Source: Gymnopilus junonius | Taxonomy: Eukaryota; Basidiomycota; Agaricomycetes; Agaricales; Galerinaceae | Assembly: GCA_015501075.1 (NCBI GenBank) | Contig: JADNYJ010000034.1 | Location: 221,159 to 285,158 of the forward strand | Direction: 5' to 3' | Length of the DNA stretch: 64,000 nt | Shown here: piece by piece, positions 26,360-37,372 of the stretch | Position numbering within the stretch: the stretch's first letter is position 1 | Layout of the letters: every line of letters begins with the position of its first letter | The notes under the pieces: model-generated | Databases searched by the model: none | Seen by the model: the letters and a program-made list of their open reading frames with translations, nothing else | Told to the model about the DNA's origin: nothing | Position numbers and translations under genes: made by a program

Positions 26360-27859
26360 GCTTGTCAAGTGAGTCCATTGACCAAACGGGGTAGTCTACC
26401 TTTTCGAGAGCCTATTATTTCACGTGCATTGACACAGGAAATTTTGTAGTATCATAAGCTTCTTCGCTCCAAGTCTTTGCCTTTCAGCCAACGAGGGCTA
26501 TCTTCATTAATCTGCGCTGGAAGACGTCTATCGCAATCAGGAATGACTTGCGATGAATCATTCGTTGGCGAACTAGCTACCCCGCCTCCGGTGCCTCAAG
26601 AGTTGGCTATCAATTATCGGTCGAATGAATTTGACTCGTTTCGCTCGGACAATGCTTCAATCCCTAGTTGAAGGGTTGGCTTCACCCTTGCTGACATCTG
26701 CACCTCCCATATGCCTCTATGATCCCTATTGGATTACATCGCTCAGTGTGGGATCGACCATCGGTCTTGCCATTTGGTTCTATAAATCTTGGAATTCTTA
26801 AAGGGCTCCCAACCATCTACGTGAGACTAGACATCGCTCAGAATATTACAATGGGGGATTGAAATGACGACATGCCGTGGCTTTGCAACCTTTTCAAGAC
26901 CTTTCCCCGATGATGATGATGATCATTCCAGCAGATGGTCCCTTAAGGAACGCACTGGTGTTCGCCTACACACAATGTCCAATTGCATGCTACGTATACT
27001 ACCCGTCAGACCGCTTTGATCAGCTCCCAAATCCCTTCCCACCTTCCGCCGTTAGCAGGAGCACTTGCTAAAACCTGGACCACTTTACTTTTTAATCCAT
27101 TTTTGCGGGCCTTCAGGAGTCTCAAAGTTGTTCTCGCCTTCGAAACACACTCACAAGTGTCCAAAGGTGGTCAGACAAAAGGAAATCCTTCTCACAGAAC
27201 TAACTGGCAGCATGATAAAAATGTCGGCCTCAAGAATCAGAATCAATCCATAATAACTCACACTGCATTGCCGGTTGGGCTAGTATCCATGGCACATGCC
27301 AGCCATATCAAAGAGTCATAGTGCAAGAAATATGAATTTAGCGATTTATTTGAGGGTCGCTGGTTCCCTCGTCAGACTTATAAGAGACTGCAGAGGTGTG
27401 CTTGCCGCAAGCTTCAGTCCTATTCTCGGCTGATTTGCAACAACTTGGGTTATCATTTCCTTAGATCGTCCCAACCCGCTTGAAGAGTTCCGAGTTCACA
27501 TAAACTACTCATCTGTAGATGACCCGTACGACTTTTAAATCTTCGTCTGGAACGGACTTGCCGACATTCTGAAAGACCGAAATGCGTTCCCTTCTTTTCG
27601 CAAACTCACTTTCAAATCCCTGCATATGAGCAGTCACATGCAGAAGACATGCACCACTTCCTATCAATGCGCCTTTTCAGGGCTTGTCAAAACCGGCATT
27701 TATGGCCTCAATCCAATGTTCTATAGGAACGTAATAAGAACATTTTTCACCCTGAATATATTTTGCTCAAGGGAGTTCTATCACGATAGTCTTTGGTCAT
27801 TTACCCCCGAATTGTCTTGGGTGAGGAAGGGAGAATTCGACAACACAAAACTGGTATAG
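26360..27859 (+). pseudogene. F-box/LRR family relic 3
   Basis: The third copy of the local family. Its leader (ccattgaccaaacggggtag, about 26378-26397) matches that of relic 2. The homologous Leu-rich block starts near 27473 with NPLEEFRVHINYSSVDDPYD, breaks at a stop, then resumes with LADILKDRNAFPSFRKLTF. The N-terminal F-box is no longer readable. It is more decayed than relic 2. Confidence 0.45.
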
Positions 27860-28062
27860 GGAACTATTGATGAAACTGCAGTACGACGAAGGGTATTCTA
27901 CATGCTATATATAACCACAGTGGACATCCTACTAACATAGAAGATTAAGCATAATGTCCATAACAATAAATATGCGACCAGGAAGCCATGAGATATACAG
28001 AAGACTGAGTGGTGAATATGGTACAAAATCTTGGTGAGTCACTGGCTAGCAGCGGTGTTCAT

Positions 28063-29407
28063 CTACTTTTTCCTGCCCTTCTTCTGTGGCGCGGTCATGG
28101 TGATGAGGTCGACATCCTTAACGGTTTTGATGCAAACAGAGCAGTACCACTTTTCGGGAGTAGGCTGCTTGAGGCCGACGCAAGCAAGATGGAACTGATG
28201 AGAGAAGGGTCAGTATAAAGGACAAATGCCACAATGAACCAAGAAACGCACCCATTCATAAGGACAACCACCTTCGTTATCGCATGCGATCATCTATTGA
28301 TAAGATCGTTAGTCCAGAATATGCCTCAAATGAAAAGGAAGAAAGCACTGACGTCTCCATAGCTCTGCTTCTGGCAGAAACAGTATGGTGTCTCATCTTC
28401 AGCTTCCTCCTCAGCTTCCATGTCTTCATCCCCTTCGGCATCTTGATCACTGTCCTCAGGAGGAAGTTGTATCTGTCGCGACAGCCGGGACTTCTGCTGA
28501 ACGTGAGTTGATGCGATTGTTGTTGCAGGAGACACCGAGCGGTGTTTGGTTGGAGTAGCGGCCGGAGATATCTTGATGGAGGTCGTTGTTGTGAGGCGGC
28601 GTTCTGTGGAGACAAGATTGCGTAAGAACAAATGGGCGAAAGGAAAACAGGTCAGACATACTTTTCGTAGTGTGGCTGGCAGGTGGTGGTGAGGCAGCAA
28701 CGACACTTTGAGCAGCAATCGATCGCGGTAGCTCTGCTAGTGGAATCGCCAATGCATTCCTGAGACTCTCGCTGATAGCCAGAGCAGGATTCCTGCCTGG
28801 GGCACCAAACGCATCAGCACTCAGTGTAGGAAGCAGAGTGAGGGGTTTAGAAGTTGCAGCCATCGAAGCAGCAATGGCTTCTGGAGAATCTCCCTGCAGC
28901 GTCCGTACTTTCATTATGTCATAGTCCAGTCGTGTACGTGTCCTGGTTATGATATCAATGAGCCGCTCTGCTAGAGCGCATTTTTCTGACGCTAGCTCTT
29001 GAATTTCGGCATAACAGGCGGATACCTTGGCGGGAATAGACACGGATTTCGGAGAAGTAGCTCGAGAAGACGGTGAAGGAGGGGTTGCAGAAGCAGAAGA
29101 CGCGCGGCGAGAGTGGCGAATGTACTTTGCAGAGTCTTTGTCGATTTCTTGCTGCAGTTCTACCAGAATTTCCAGAATTTCAGCTAAATTCAGCGTAGAA
29201 TAAGCATTTTACGTACCTAAGACCTTAGCCTCACAATAACGTATTTCCTGCAGTATGTGGGACACTTCATGGGGCAAATTATCGATACCTGCTCGTCATA
29301 ATTGTAAGTTGTCAATGAGAATAAGACGCAAAGCGGCACCACTGACTGTATATGAATTCTGTCGCGACGTTGGCGGCTTCTTCGAGGTTTGGTATCTGCG
29401 ATGACAT
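28063..29407 (-). CDS. ING-family PHD-finger chromatin protein
   Basis: Member of the ING/Yng/Pho23 group, which links histone acetyltransferase or deacetylase complexes to H3K4me3. Start ATG at 29407-29405. The ING N-terminal domain begins SSQIPNLEEAANVATEFIYS and after an intron continues LDNLPHEVSHILQEIR, then VELQQEIDKDSAKYIRHSRR and EIQELASEKCALAERLID (helical/coiled coil). A long Ser/Pro/Ala-rich linker and an acidic stretch follow. The C-terminal PHD finger is split by introns: YCFCQKQSYGD, MIACDNEGGCPYEW, FHLACVGLKQPTPEKWYCSV, then C. This gives C4HC3 spacing with the aromatic cage Trp. A basic tail (QKKGRKK) precedes the TAG at 28063-28065. Which complex it serves (NuA4, Rpd3L or NuA3) cannot be decided here. 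Confidence 0.9.
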
Positions 29408-29762
29408 TACGACGAGAAGAATGCCGTCTGTTCGTCGACAGAGATGGCGTGGCGACTTGGAGGTTAGGAAACAAGGATGGTCGGCTAACGATTGGGCGCT
29501 GCGACTGGGCCTAACTTGGAGCTTACTCAGCAATGGCGCGAGTCAGGTCGGCCCGAGCCTCGCCAAAGCCTCGGCCCCGTTTGGGCAACCGGTATTAGAA
29601 CTAAGAATGCATTCTACACAAATTCTATGTCACAGTATTCACGGACTGAAAGACTAAATTACAATGGTTCTTCTGTCACCCAAGGGTGTCAGCCAATCTT
29701 TACTTATAAAAGCAAAAAATCCCAAGTCTATATATTTTAATGCTGTAGGTTGGTTTTAAATT

Positions 29763-31967
29763 TTAGAGTTTACCAAATATCCGCCTTAGAATAAGATGTC
29801 TAGTAATAAGCATTAGAACAACTCCTATAAGAGCTGCAGAACCTATACGGAATAACCAGGGAGTTCAGATAATGTTTAAAGGAGGTTCAAGGGAATTGGC
29901 GAACCTGCATAGTACCCAACGGCCTTGAAGTTTCCGGTCGCCGTGTTAATAGCTCCAGATATCGGAGGACCAATCAGAGCGCCAAACGCTGTGATGGTCA
30001 GGAACATGCCAATTCTTCTTCCGACATCGTAAGTTTCACCCATCTCCATTAAGGGGTTGCTCAAGAGGGAAACATATACACCTGATGAAAATCTATGCTC
30101 CTCATTAGCCATTTGGTTCGAAGGATACAGATGAAGAGCTTTATATACCCATAGATGATTGTCACCGCTATCAGGGACGACTTTGTTTGGGCGAAGGGCC
30201 ACGCGTAAGTTAAGACAGCAGCACAAGTGGTAAAAGGAAGCATAACGTTCATTGGACCTATGCGTGGCGCTTGAGTAATTTATCCAAAAAAGCAGCGCTA
30301 AAATGCTCACCCAGTCGATCACATAGATTACCAGCTGTGTATCGACCAAACAACGAGCTGGCGTTTGCAATGGCGACGAGTAGAATGAAAAGTTATCCGA
30401 AATTCCGATTTCTGCTGCGCTCACACTGACATAAGTCAGGACTACAATGTGATCAGAATGTGAAGGAGCAGGGATTAAAACGTAACACACCGGTATATAT
30501 GCCAAGAAAAGTGAAGAAACCCGCAGCGCAATAAATACTATACGGGGCATACTTGAAAGCAGCCAAGTTTAATAATCCGCCTGATACTTTGCGAGCAGGT
30601 AATCGTCGATCGAGCAACTAAGCAGAGAAAAGATCAGGCAGGGTCGAATGGGCGCCGATCAAAGCAGGACTGCTCACCAGGTTAGACGCAATTAGTACAG
30701 CCAGTAGAATAAATCCAACTATTCTCATTGTCCACGGGAACCTTGCAAGATGCGTGAGTGCATGAAATACATCTGAGTATTATATTATTGTACCGCACCC
30801 TACGCGTGGTATGAGATTTTTTACAGCTATTGGGAGAAGAGTCCCTCCAAGCGATGATCCGATAGCAATAAATCCCATGGCAAGGCCTCGGCGCTTCTTA
30901 AACCAATGAGCGACAATAGCAGTTGTAGGTCCAAAGATTCCTCCACATCCAAACTGTGACAGACACAAAATCAGTCAAATAGGCTGCTTATTCGAAATAT
31001 AATCCTTACCCCAACCAAAAGCCCTTGACATAATAAAAGTTGCCAATACTCCTTACACTCAGCAGCTAGAAACGTTGCGACCACAAGGATGGCGCTAGAC
31101 GGCAGGAATATTGACCGAAAATATCCCAAGTCGAAGAGTCGACCCACAATCAAAGCTGGGAAGAACACCAACGAATACTATACCGCCAGCATCAATTAAT
31201 CCAAATCGCGTCACATTTGAGGGCTAAAACACACCAACCTGGATCGATCCAATCCACGCACTTCAAATTTCACAATTAGGCTACGGTTTGTGACATTTAA
31301 CAGCAAAATGCTCACATGTTTGAAGGTGGCGTGTTTGGAATTAAAGTCTCCTCATAATAGCTCTGGAATATCTATACGCCTGCATTAATTCCACAAGGCG
31401 TTAACGAAGGGCGGATATGAGGAGCTGACTCACACCCCAGGAGTTCACATAACCGAACCTGTACAAAAATAGAACAATAAATGTCAGATGGCAGGTCTGT
31501 TTAAAACATGCGAGAGAAGCAAGGAAGAAGAGGCACAGTTAAAAATTGTACTGTGCAGAAGGCAAAGAAATGCATAGGATGGAAAGGGGTGGTGGTTGGA
31601 ATAATAAGAGCCCGACATCGAGGGAAAATGAAGGACTTGCGTTGCGAAAGTGTTACACATCCCTAACGAAAGTGAAAAAGATGAGTCAAAAAACATCGGT
31701 CAACCGGGCTCTGAGAAAAGCGGAAGACGGTTGTCAATGGCATACCCCAATCACAACCATCCACGCCTTGAGACCACCGTCAGGATAGTCATCTTCCTCC
31801 TTGCTTCTTCCATGCACTTCTTCCACATCTGCGTTTGCTTCATACTTCTCCTTCTCGATCGAGTTCTTCTCAACGTCCGAGGTGCGCACATTCTCTCCAA
31901 TCGTGATATCGTTTGAGTGGTGTGAATGAAAGTCATTCTTATCGTCATTGTCGTGAGAGAGTGTCAT
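29763..31967 (-). CDS. MFS transporter, monocarboxylate-porter type
   Basis: Plasma-membrane carrier of the MCT/MCH group, for monocarboxylates or, in MCH5-like members, riboflavin. Start ATG at 31967. A hydrophilic acidic N-terminus leads to DDYPDGGLKAWMVVIG, the family's entry signature. Then MCNTFAT, FGYVNSWG, SLVFFPALIVGRLFDLGYFR, WFKKRRGLAMGFIAIGSSLG, a Leu/Arg-rich loop (LLDRRLPARK), SSGVYVSLLSNPLMEMGETY, DVGRRIGMFLTITAFGALIG and PPISGAINTATG follow. The last exon starts within GYYAGSAALIG after an intron and ends RHLILRRIFGKL before TAA at 29763-29765. About 12 membrane spans are expected, in many small exons. The intron after MCNTFAT appears to start GCAAGT (GC-AG type). A few exon borders are uncertain. 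Confidence 0.85.
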
Positions 31968-32808
31968 AAGTGGGAAAGCGTAATGGAGGGAGGCAACAAA
32001 GGAAAGATGAAAAGAAGGGTACGGGGCTATGGAAAAAGCGGAGGACGCACTCGCGGGGGCATTTCGGTGGACGAGGTAAGCTTTATATATAGGATTTGCT
32101 CAAAAAGTGTTGAAATCCCAGGAAGTGACCATATTTCGCTTCCGTACGTCCCACAGAACATATGGCCGCCACTGGCGCGGTGAAGCAGGCACATACAGTT
32201 GCAATTTGATGATCGATCCCTTTCGCTCTTGCGACGGGATTGGACCCGGCAGATGACACAATGTTCCTTCCGGGGGAATCATATTTGCTAGGAGACAACG
32301 GACCGGTTGGATTGCGAGGAGGCTGTCGGTTAGATCTAACGGGGACGTTCGTTCAATCAAATTTCCTCCTGGAAGTTTGAAGAGATAGAAGAACTTCGAG
32401 GTTCCAACGCCTCATAAAAGAGCCACCGATCCATGCCCGAAGGCAACAACATCCAACTCTGGAACTTGAGAAGGAACGATGCTGTCAGGAAGGCTCCAAT
32501 GAGTAGTTTTCCTGAACAGTCTACTAGAAGAAAGAAAGTCACACTGCTGGGCAATACCTATAGCCTACGGTCGTGTGGAAAAGTTCCAAAGCCGCCGCAT
32601 TAGTAAACGATAAAGGGATGATGATACAATTGTAACGTTTACTCAAGAAATGTATCTTTTATCATTCTGGAATTCCCAAAGGCTTTAATAGAAGGTTTTG
32701 CTACGCGCCTCGATGCGAGTTTCTGCTGAGAAATAATCGAATGAATAATCAGAAGAGTAATAACTTAAATAAGCTCACCAAAGATGGAGACTCACTTACA
32801 CATTGTAA

Positions 32809-33159
32809 TATGGAACGCTGGAGCTGTTCTTAGGACCTGAGGTAAATGAGCATGCTGATAATGAGCTACCCGTTGTACTTAACTTAACAGATTGCGCTTG
32901 TGAATTTTACATAAAATTCTGGACATCGAAATGCGACCCAGAAGTGTGTAGTATAATCAAATACGAACCTAATGTACGTCTTGCTGTAACAACGACTCCT
33001 TCAAACAGCTGGAAGTATGAAGTACAGAAACCGGACAGGACGGATATTCCACTACAAAGTATCACCTCGATCAGCTCGCTCTCCGCTTCCATAGTCGTTG
33101 AAGAAAAAGGAAAACGGTTGAAAATGGACATCCCTGAAACCGAAACGTTAGCATCGTAA
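32809..33159 (+). other. Open frame of about 116 codons, unknown
   Basis: A stop-free stretch on the plus strand between the MFS and acidic-protein genes. It has a varied, protein-like composition (LELFLGPEVNEHADNELPVV, four Cys within DCACEFYIKFWTSKCDPEVC) and ends at TAA 33157-33159. The first ATG is at 32944. The opposite strand is also open (32907-33242). No family recognised; it could be an exon of a small gene or chance. Confidence 0.25.
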
Positions 33160-33284
33160 CTTCCATAGCGTAAAGGCAAACCAAAGGAGAAAAAAGAGAG
33201 AGAGAAAGATGGAAAGAAAAGGTTCGTAACGCTCATCGTCATCCATGTTCCTCTTCTCTTACTTCAAATTTGATTAAAATCAAA

Positions 33285-34724
33285 TCAAACATCATTACCC
33301 CCCTCAGATGCAGAGTCTCCACACCTGAGCCCAAGCTCAAGCTCAAGATCCGCCGGTCTCGGAAACTCCCAAAATTCGAGATCATCCACATCCTCTTCTT
33401 CTTCTTCGCTGGGAAAGTGTTAGTGTTTTCAAAATCAGCGTGTATAGAGTTAACAGCTAAAACTGGAAGTGTGAGGTTGCTCACTAATGGCCGTTTTCTT
33501 CCCTCATAATACGGTCAAGGTCCAACATCTCCCAGTTCCATCCGCACGTACTGGAAGGATCGATCAGCTTTCCTGTCTCATCAGTATCAATATCGGTATT
33601 TGTGGCATCTTCTTCTGACGCAGGCGCATCGCTCGGGGGACAAATTCACAAGGTCCGCTAAGCGACAAGGCGCTACGTCCATAACGCAGGTGTACAGGTC
33701 CCGACATCTCGAGATGAACTGCTGCATGCTCCGCGTGTCCTCGTCGTCTGAGTCGTATTGGGGTCCATAAGGCATTTGGCATCTGCAAGCTCGTGTTCAA
33801 GATGGGCGAGAAGGGATTCGGGGATGGATAGAAAAGGGGGTATTTGGTCCTTCCTACGCGGTTAAACGAAAATAAATGAGACATCAACCAAGTTATCAAC
33901 ATGCGCTCAGGAATTCCACTTGGAGACTTACTTGATTATATTCAACCTTGAATTTCACAGCTAAATCGAAGGGGTTGGCGTAGACATATATATGATCTCC
34001 AGAAGACTTCCAGTCCAAGTCAATGTCGTTTACTTCCTCAGAAAAGTCGTCTTTAACCAATGCCGCCTAAGCGACCTTTCTGAAACATCGCTTAGTCCGG
34101 CGGGATGATACTATGGCTACGGTTATTGCTGTCGCCATCGCCAGCACAGCGTGAGACGAGACAATAGACTTCCACAGTGAAGTAATCAGGATCTTTCTCG
34201 TTTATTGTCACCGCGCACACTGTAGCAGGGCGATAGGGTGGTCGGTGATTTATAGTTATCGAAGCCGCAATGCATAACATGGGGAAAGGCGTGCTGAGAG
34301 AGCGGCGAGTGGCTTAGGAAACTAGAGTCGGATTTGAGAGGTACAGATTCATAGTCGAGAGTTTTCTCTGGGTTGACCCGTAAAAGGACGACATCGCAGG
34401 GTTTGAGGTGCGCAGTGGGTGTTATTATCGGTTTCTCTACTTTCGCGTGTTGAGGAGCAGCTATATTCACTCCGCAGGACGGGCGTCGTTACATTACGAT
34501 TAAGTGCACGAGTCGATCAGAGGAAAAGAAAAAACACCTACCACCCCAACCCGGCTCGTCCCATTCAAATTGTCCATCTTCTGTCCATTCCTGATTTGAG
34601 GTTGTTTGGGGGTTAGGACATGCTCTGCTGGGTGCATGAATGGATAGAGCGCTGGCTCACCAAATCGGCCAGAACCGATTCTTTTCACTTTGTGGAATTG
34701 ACCCAGGATAGTTTTGTTCTCCAT
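33285..34724 (-). CDS. Unknown acidic protein, intron-rich
   Basis: Not a family I recognise. A chain of exons on the minus strand has protein-like composition: MENKTILGQFHKVKRIGSGR at the probable start (34724), APQHAKVEKPIITPTAHLKP then CDVVLLRVNPEKTLDY, VCAVTINEKDPDYFTVEVYC, DIDLDWKSSGDHIYVYANPF, MPYGPQYDSDDEDTRSMQQF, GKLIDPSSTCGWNWEMLDLD, and a last exon rich in Glu/Asp ending in TGA at 33285-33287. Introns with GTAAGT or GTGAGC donors fit between several blocks. Near 33640 the frame changes inside a CCCCC run, and one extra C would join the blocks. Other joins are uncertain. Divergent from fibrillarin. Confidence 0.5.
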
Positions 34725-35466
34725 GATGTACAGCCGGTTCAGAGCATAAACTAAGGAACTCCAAATTTTCAAGTCCGCACTCCAGAACATCAAACAAGAA
34801 AGAGTACAGAACCAGGAGAGAAACCTCTGCTTCAAATTCAGTACTCGAAGCAGAGTGTCGAAGGGTCGAATTTGAAAGTAGCGTAGGTGACCACTGGCAA
34901 GTCGAAAGAAAAGCAAAGCCGAGAGCAGTCGGCAAATGAATTCAAATATCTAATTAAATATATTTACGAGTGTCACGACCCCTTATCTTATCGTATTCTC
35001 TAGTCACTAATCACAATGTCACTGTATGTGCACGTATTTGGTTGCCAACCTAAATCGAGCAACCCCCGGGAAAAAAATTCTGTTGCGGTTCGGGTTCCCT
35101 TCGTAAGTCGACTCGATATCTGATTCCTTCCTCCCTCGCTGCGCGGCCCTTTTTGCTGCAACTCCCTTTTCTACCCTTGGAACTTTCTGTTTATCCCTGC
35201 TGTTCCCCTGGACTTGGCGTAATCAGCGACTACCACAGTCGAAATCGATATTGGTCCTTCAAAGCTCAAAGTGTGTACACGGCAGCAAAAAGAACAGAAC
35301 GCAAGGTTCCAAGAAGAGTTTGAAGAGCTTGAAGAGAAGATAAGAAGAGAAGACAGCTCTGGGTCTTGATATACGATAGACAGACGACTGTACCGGTATT
35401 AACATCGAATTCAACATCAACATTAACACCAACTCAACACCAACTTTATCCTAACATAAACATAAA
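34725..35466. promoter_or_regulatory. Divergent upstream region of fibrillarin
   Basis: 742 bp between the probable start of the unknown minus-strand gene and the fibrillarin ATG. It should contain both promoters and the fibrillarin 5' UTR (short direct repeats of caacatcaacatt type near 35405-35450). No defined site was identified. Confidence 0.4.
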
Positions 35467-36823
35467 ATGGCATTCGGTAAGCACAACCATTCCAACCGTC
35501 AATTCAGGACCCGAACTCACACTCTACATCACTTCCTTCTTACACAGGTGCTTCAGGCGGACGTGGCGGTTTCGGACGAGGAGGTGGAGGAGGCGGTCGT
35601 GGCGGAGGTCGAGGTGCTCCTAGAGGAGGAGGAGGGAGGGGTGGATTTGGTGGTGGACGAGGAGGTATGTGTCCTTTTTTCTTCTTTTCCTTTTCTCTTT
35701 CCACAACCCACTCTAACACTTTACCCACAGCTCCAAGAGGCCGCGGCGCCCCAGGCGGCGGACGTGGCGGAGGCGGCCGTGGTGGACCCCGGGGACGCGG
35801 TGGTCCCGGCGGTCGGGGCGGCGCACGAGGCGGAGCCCGCACCATCCTCGAACCCCACAGACACCCCGGTGTATTCATCGCGAAAGGAAAAGACCACATG
35901 TTGGTCACCAAGAATTTAGTGCCGGGGGAATCGGTGTATGGGGAGAAGCGGATTTCTATTGAAGCTGCTGATTCGCATGTGCCGGGGGCGAATGGTGTTA
36001 ATGGAAATGGAAAGGACGGGGATGGACCGGTGGAAGGGACGAAGACGGAGTATAGGGTGTGGAATCCGTTTAGGAGTAAGCTCGCGGCGGGTGTGTTGGG
36101 GGGGTTGGATGAGATTTATATTAGGCCGGGTGCGAAGGTGTTGTATTTGGGTGCGGCGAGTGGGACGAGTGTGAGTCATGTTGCTGATATTGTTGGGCCT
36201 GTGAGTTGTTTTCTTTTCTTTTTTTTTGAAGTTTAATTTTTTTTGGGATGTAGGAGGGTGCTGTGTACGCAGTGGAATTTTCACCCCGTTCAGGCCGTGA
36301 CCTGATCAACATGGCCAAAAAGCGCACCAACGTTATCCGTACGTCTTCTGTCTTGCCACCTTCAAAAACCACACCACACCAAACCTAACCCCCCTTCCCC
36401 CTTCTAGCAATCGTCGAAGATGCCCGCCTGCCGAACAAATACCGCATGCTCCTTCCCATCGTAGACGTCATATTCGCCGACGTCGCCCAACCCGACCAAG
36501 CGCGTATCGTGGTGCACAACGCGGAGAGCTTCCTCAAGGACCTCGGGCACGTGGTGATCTCGATCAAGGCGAGCTGTGTGGATTCGACGGTGCCGCCAGA
36601 GACGGTGTTTGCGAGCGAGGTGCAGTTTTTGAAGGAGCATCAGTTTAAGCCCCTTGAGCAGGTGACGCTGGAGCCGTATGAGAGGGATCATGCGATGGTC
36701 ACTGGTGGGTTTCTTTTTTGTTTGGTTTTTTCAAGAAGAGAGGCTGATTGTGATGGGTTTTGTTCTGCGTTTATAGCTAGGTATTACCGACACACGCCCC
36801 TGCCCCCGCCTGACAAAAAATAG
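35467..36823 (+). CDS. NOP1: Fibrillarin, rRNA 2'-O-methyltransferase
   Basis: Catalytic subunit of box C/D snoRNPs in the nucleolus. It transfers methyl from S-adenosylmethionine to pre-rRNA 2'-OH positions. Exon 1 is only 10 bases (35467-35476). Exons 2 and 3 encode a Gly/Arg-rich (GAR) domain ([19 protein letters not shown] and similar). Next come [60 protein letters not shown], the SAM-binding [20 protein letters not shown], then after an intron [20 protein letters not shown], later [14 protein letters not shown] and [15 protein letters not shown]. The last intron splits VTARYYRH, and the stop TAG is at 36821-36823. A short Asn/Gly-rich insertion ([14 protein letters not shown]) lies between GEKRIS and EYRVWNP. 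The frame is intact and length is normal (~315-320). Confidence 0.95.
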
Positions 36824-37372
36824 ACAGCTATCTCCTAAATCCCGGCTTCTTTCGATTTCTTGTTCAAGGTCCAAGGTCATCTTTGGGAGATGGGGTTCAT
36901 TACTTCACTCTATAAAAATATCTCCATGTGCATACGTATGATGTACTCGCCCATGCTTCCTGTTTTTCTGTTCTATACTGTTATCTATGTATGCTTAATC
37001 TTCTGCGATATGTTCTCTGAAAGGCGTGTCTCGACACAAAGCTTGGCACGATTCGAACTGAGCATTGTCGGTGTAATTTTGAGCGCGGAAAGTAGATGTC
37101 CTCGTCAGCGAGTGATATTTTGACGTGGCAGGCTAACAGAGCGATCATGTGTCCGCACTTTACCAAGACTTTTCTCCTCAAAATATATCTCTCAAAAATA
37201 CCGACCGTTCTTCTTATAGACAGCTACAAAAAACACGAACTCTCTTTTCATCATCAACGAGTATAACGGCCACCAAAGCACCGCCTCTGCCCTCCGCAGC
37301 AGTCGTGACCTCCTCATCAAGCAGAAACGCTAGAACACTTTGAAATCACAAAATTCCCACACCAGTCTGGAG

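Noticed and set aside
35540..35911. Pro/Arg-rich minus-strand frame
   Set aside because: Antisense of the Gly/Arg-rich fibrillarin domain; it spans fibrillarin introns as well.
37020..37050. gattcgaac string resembling a tRNA T-loop on the minus strand
   Set aside because: No matching T-stem, acceptor stem or anticodon arm nearby; part of the PMT upstream repeat.
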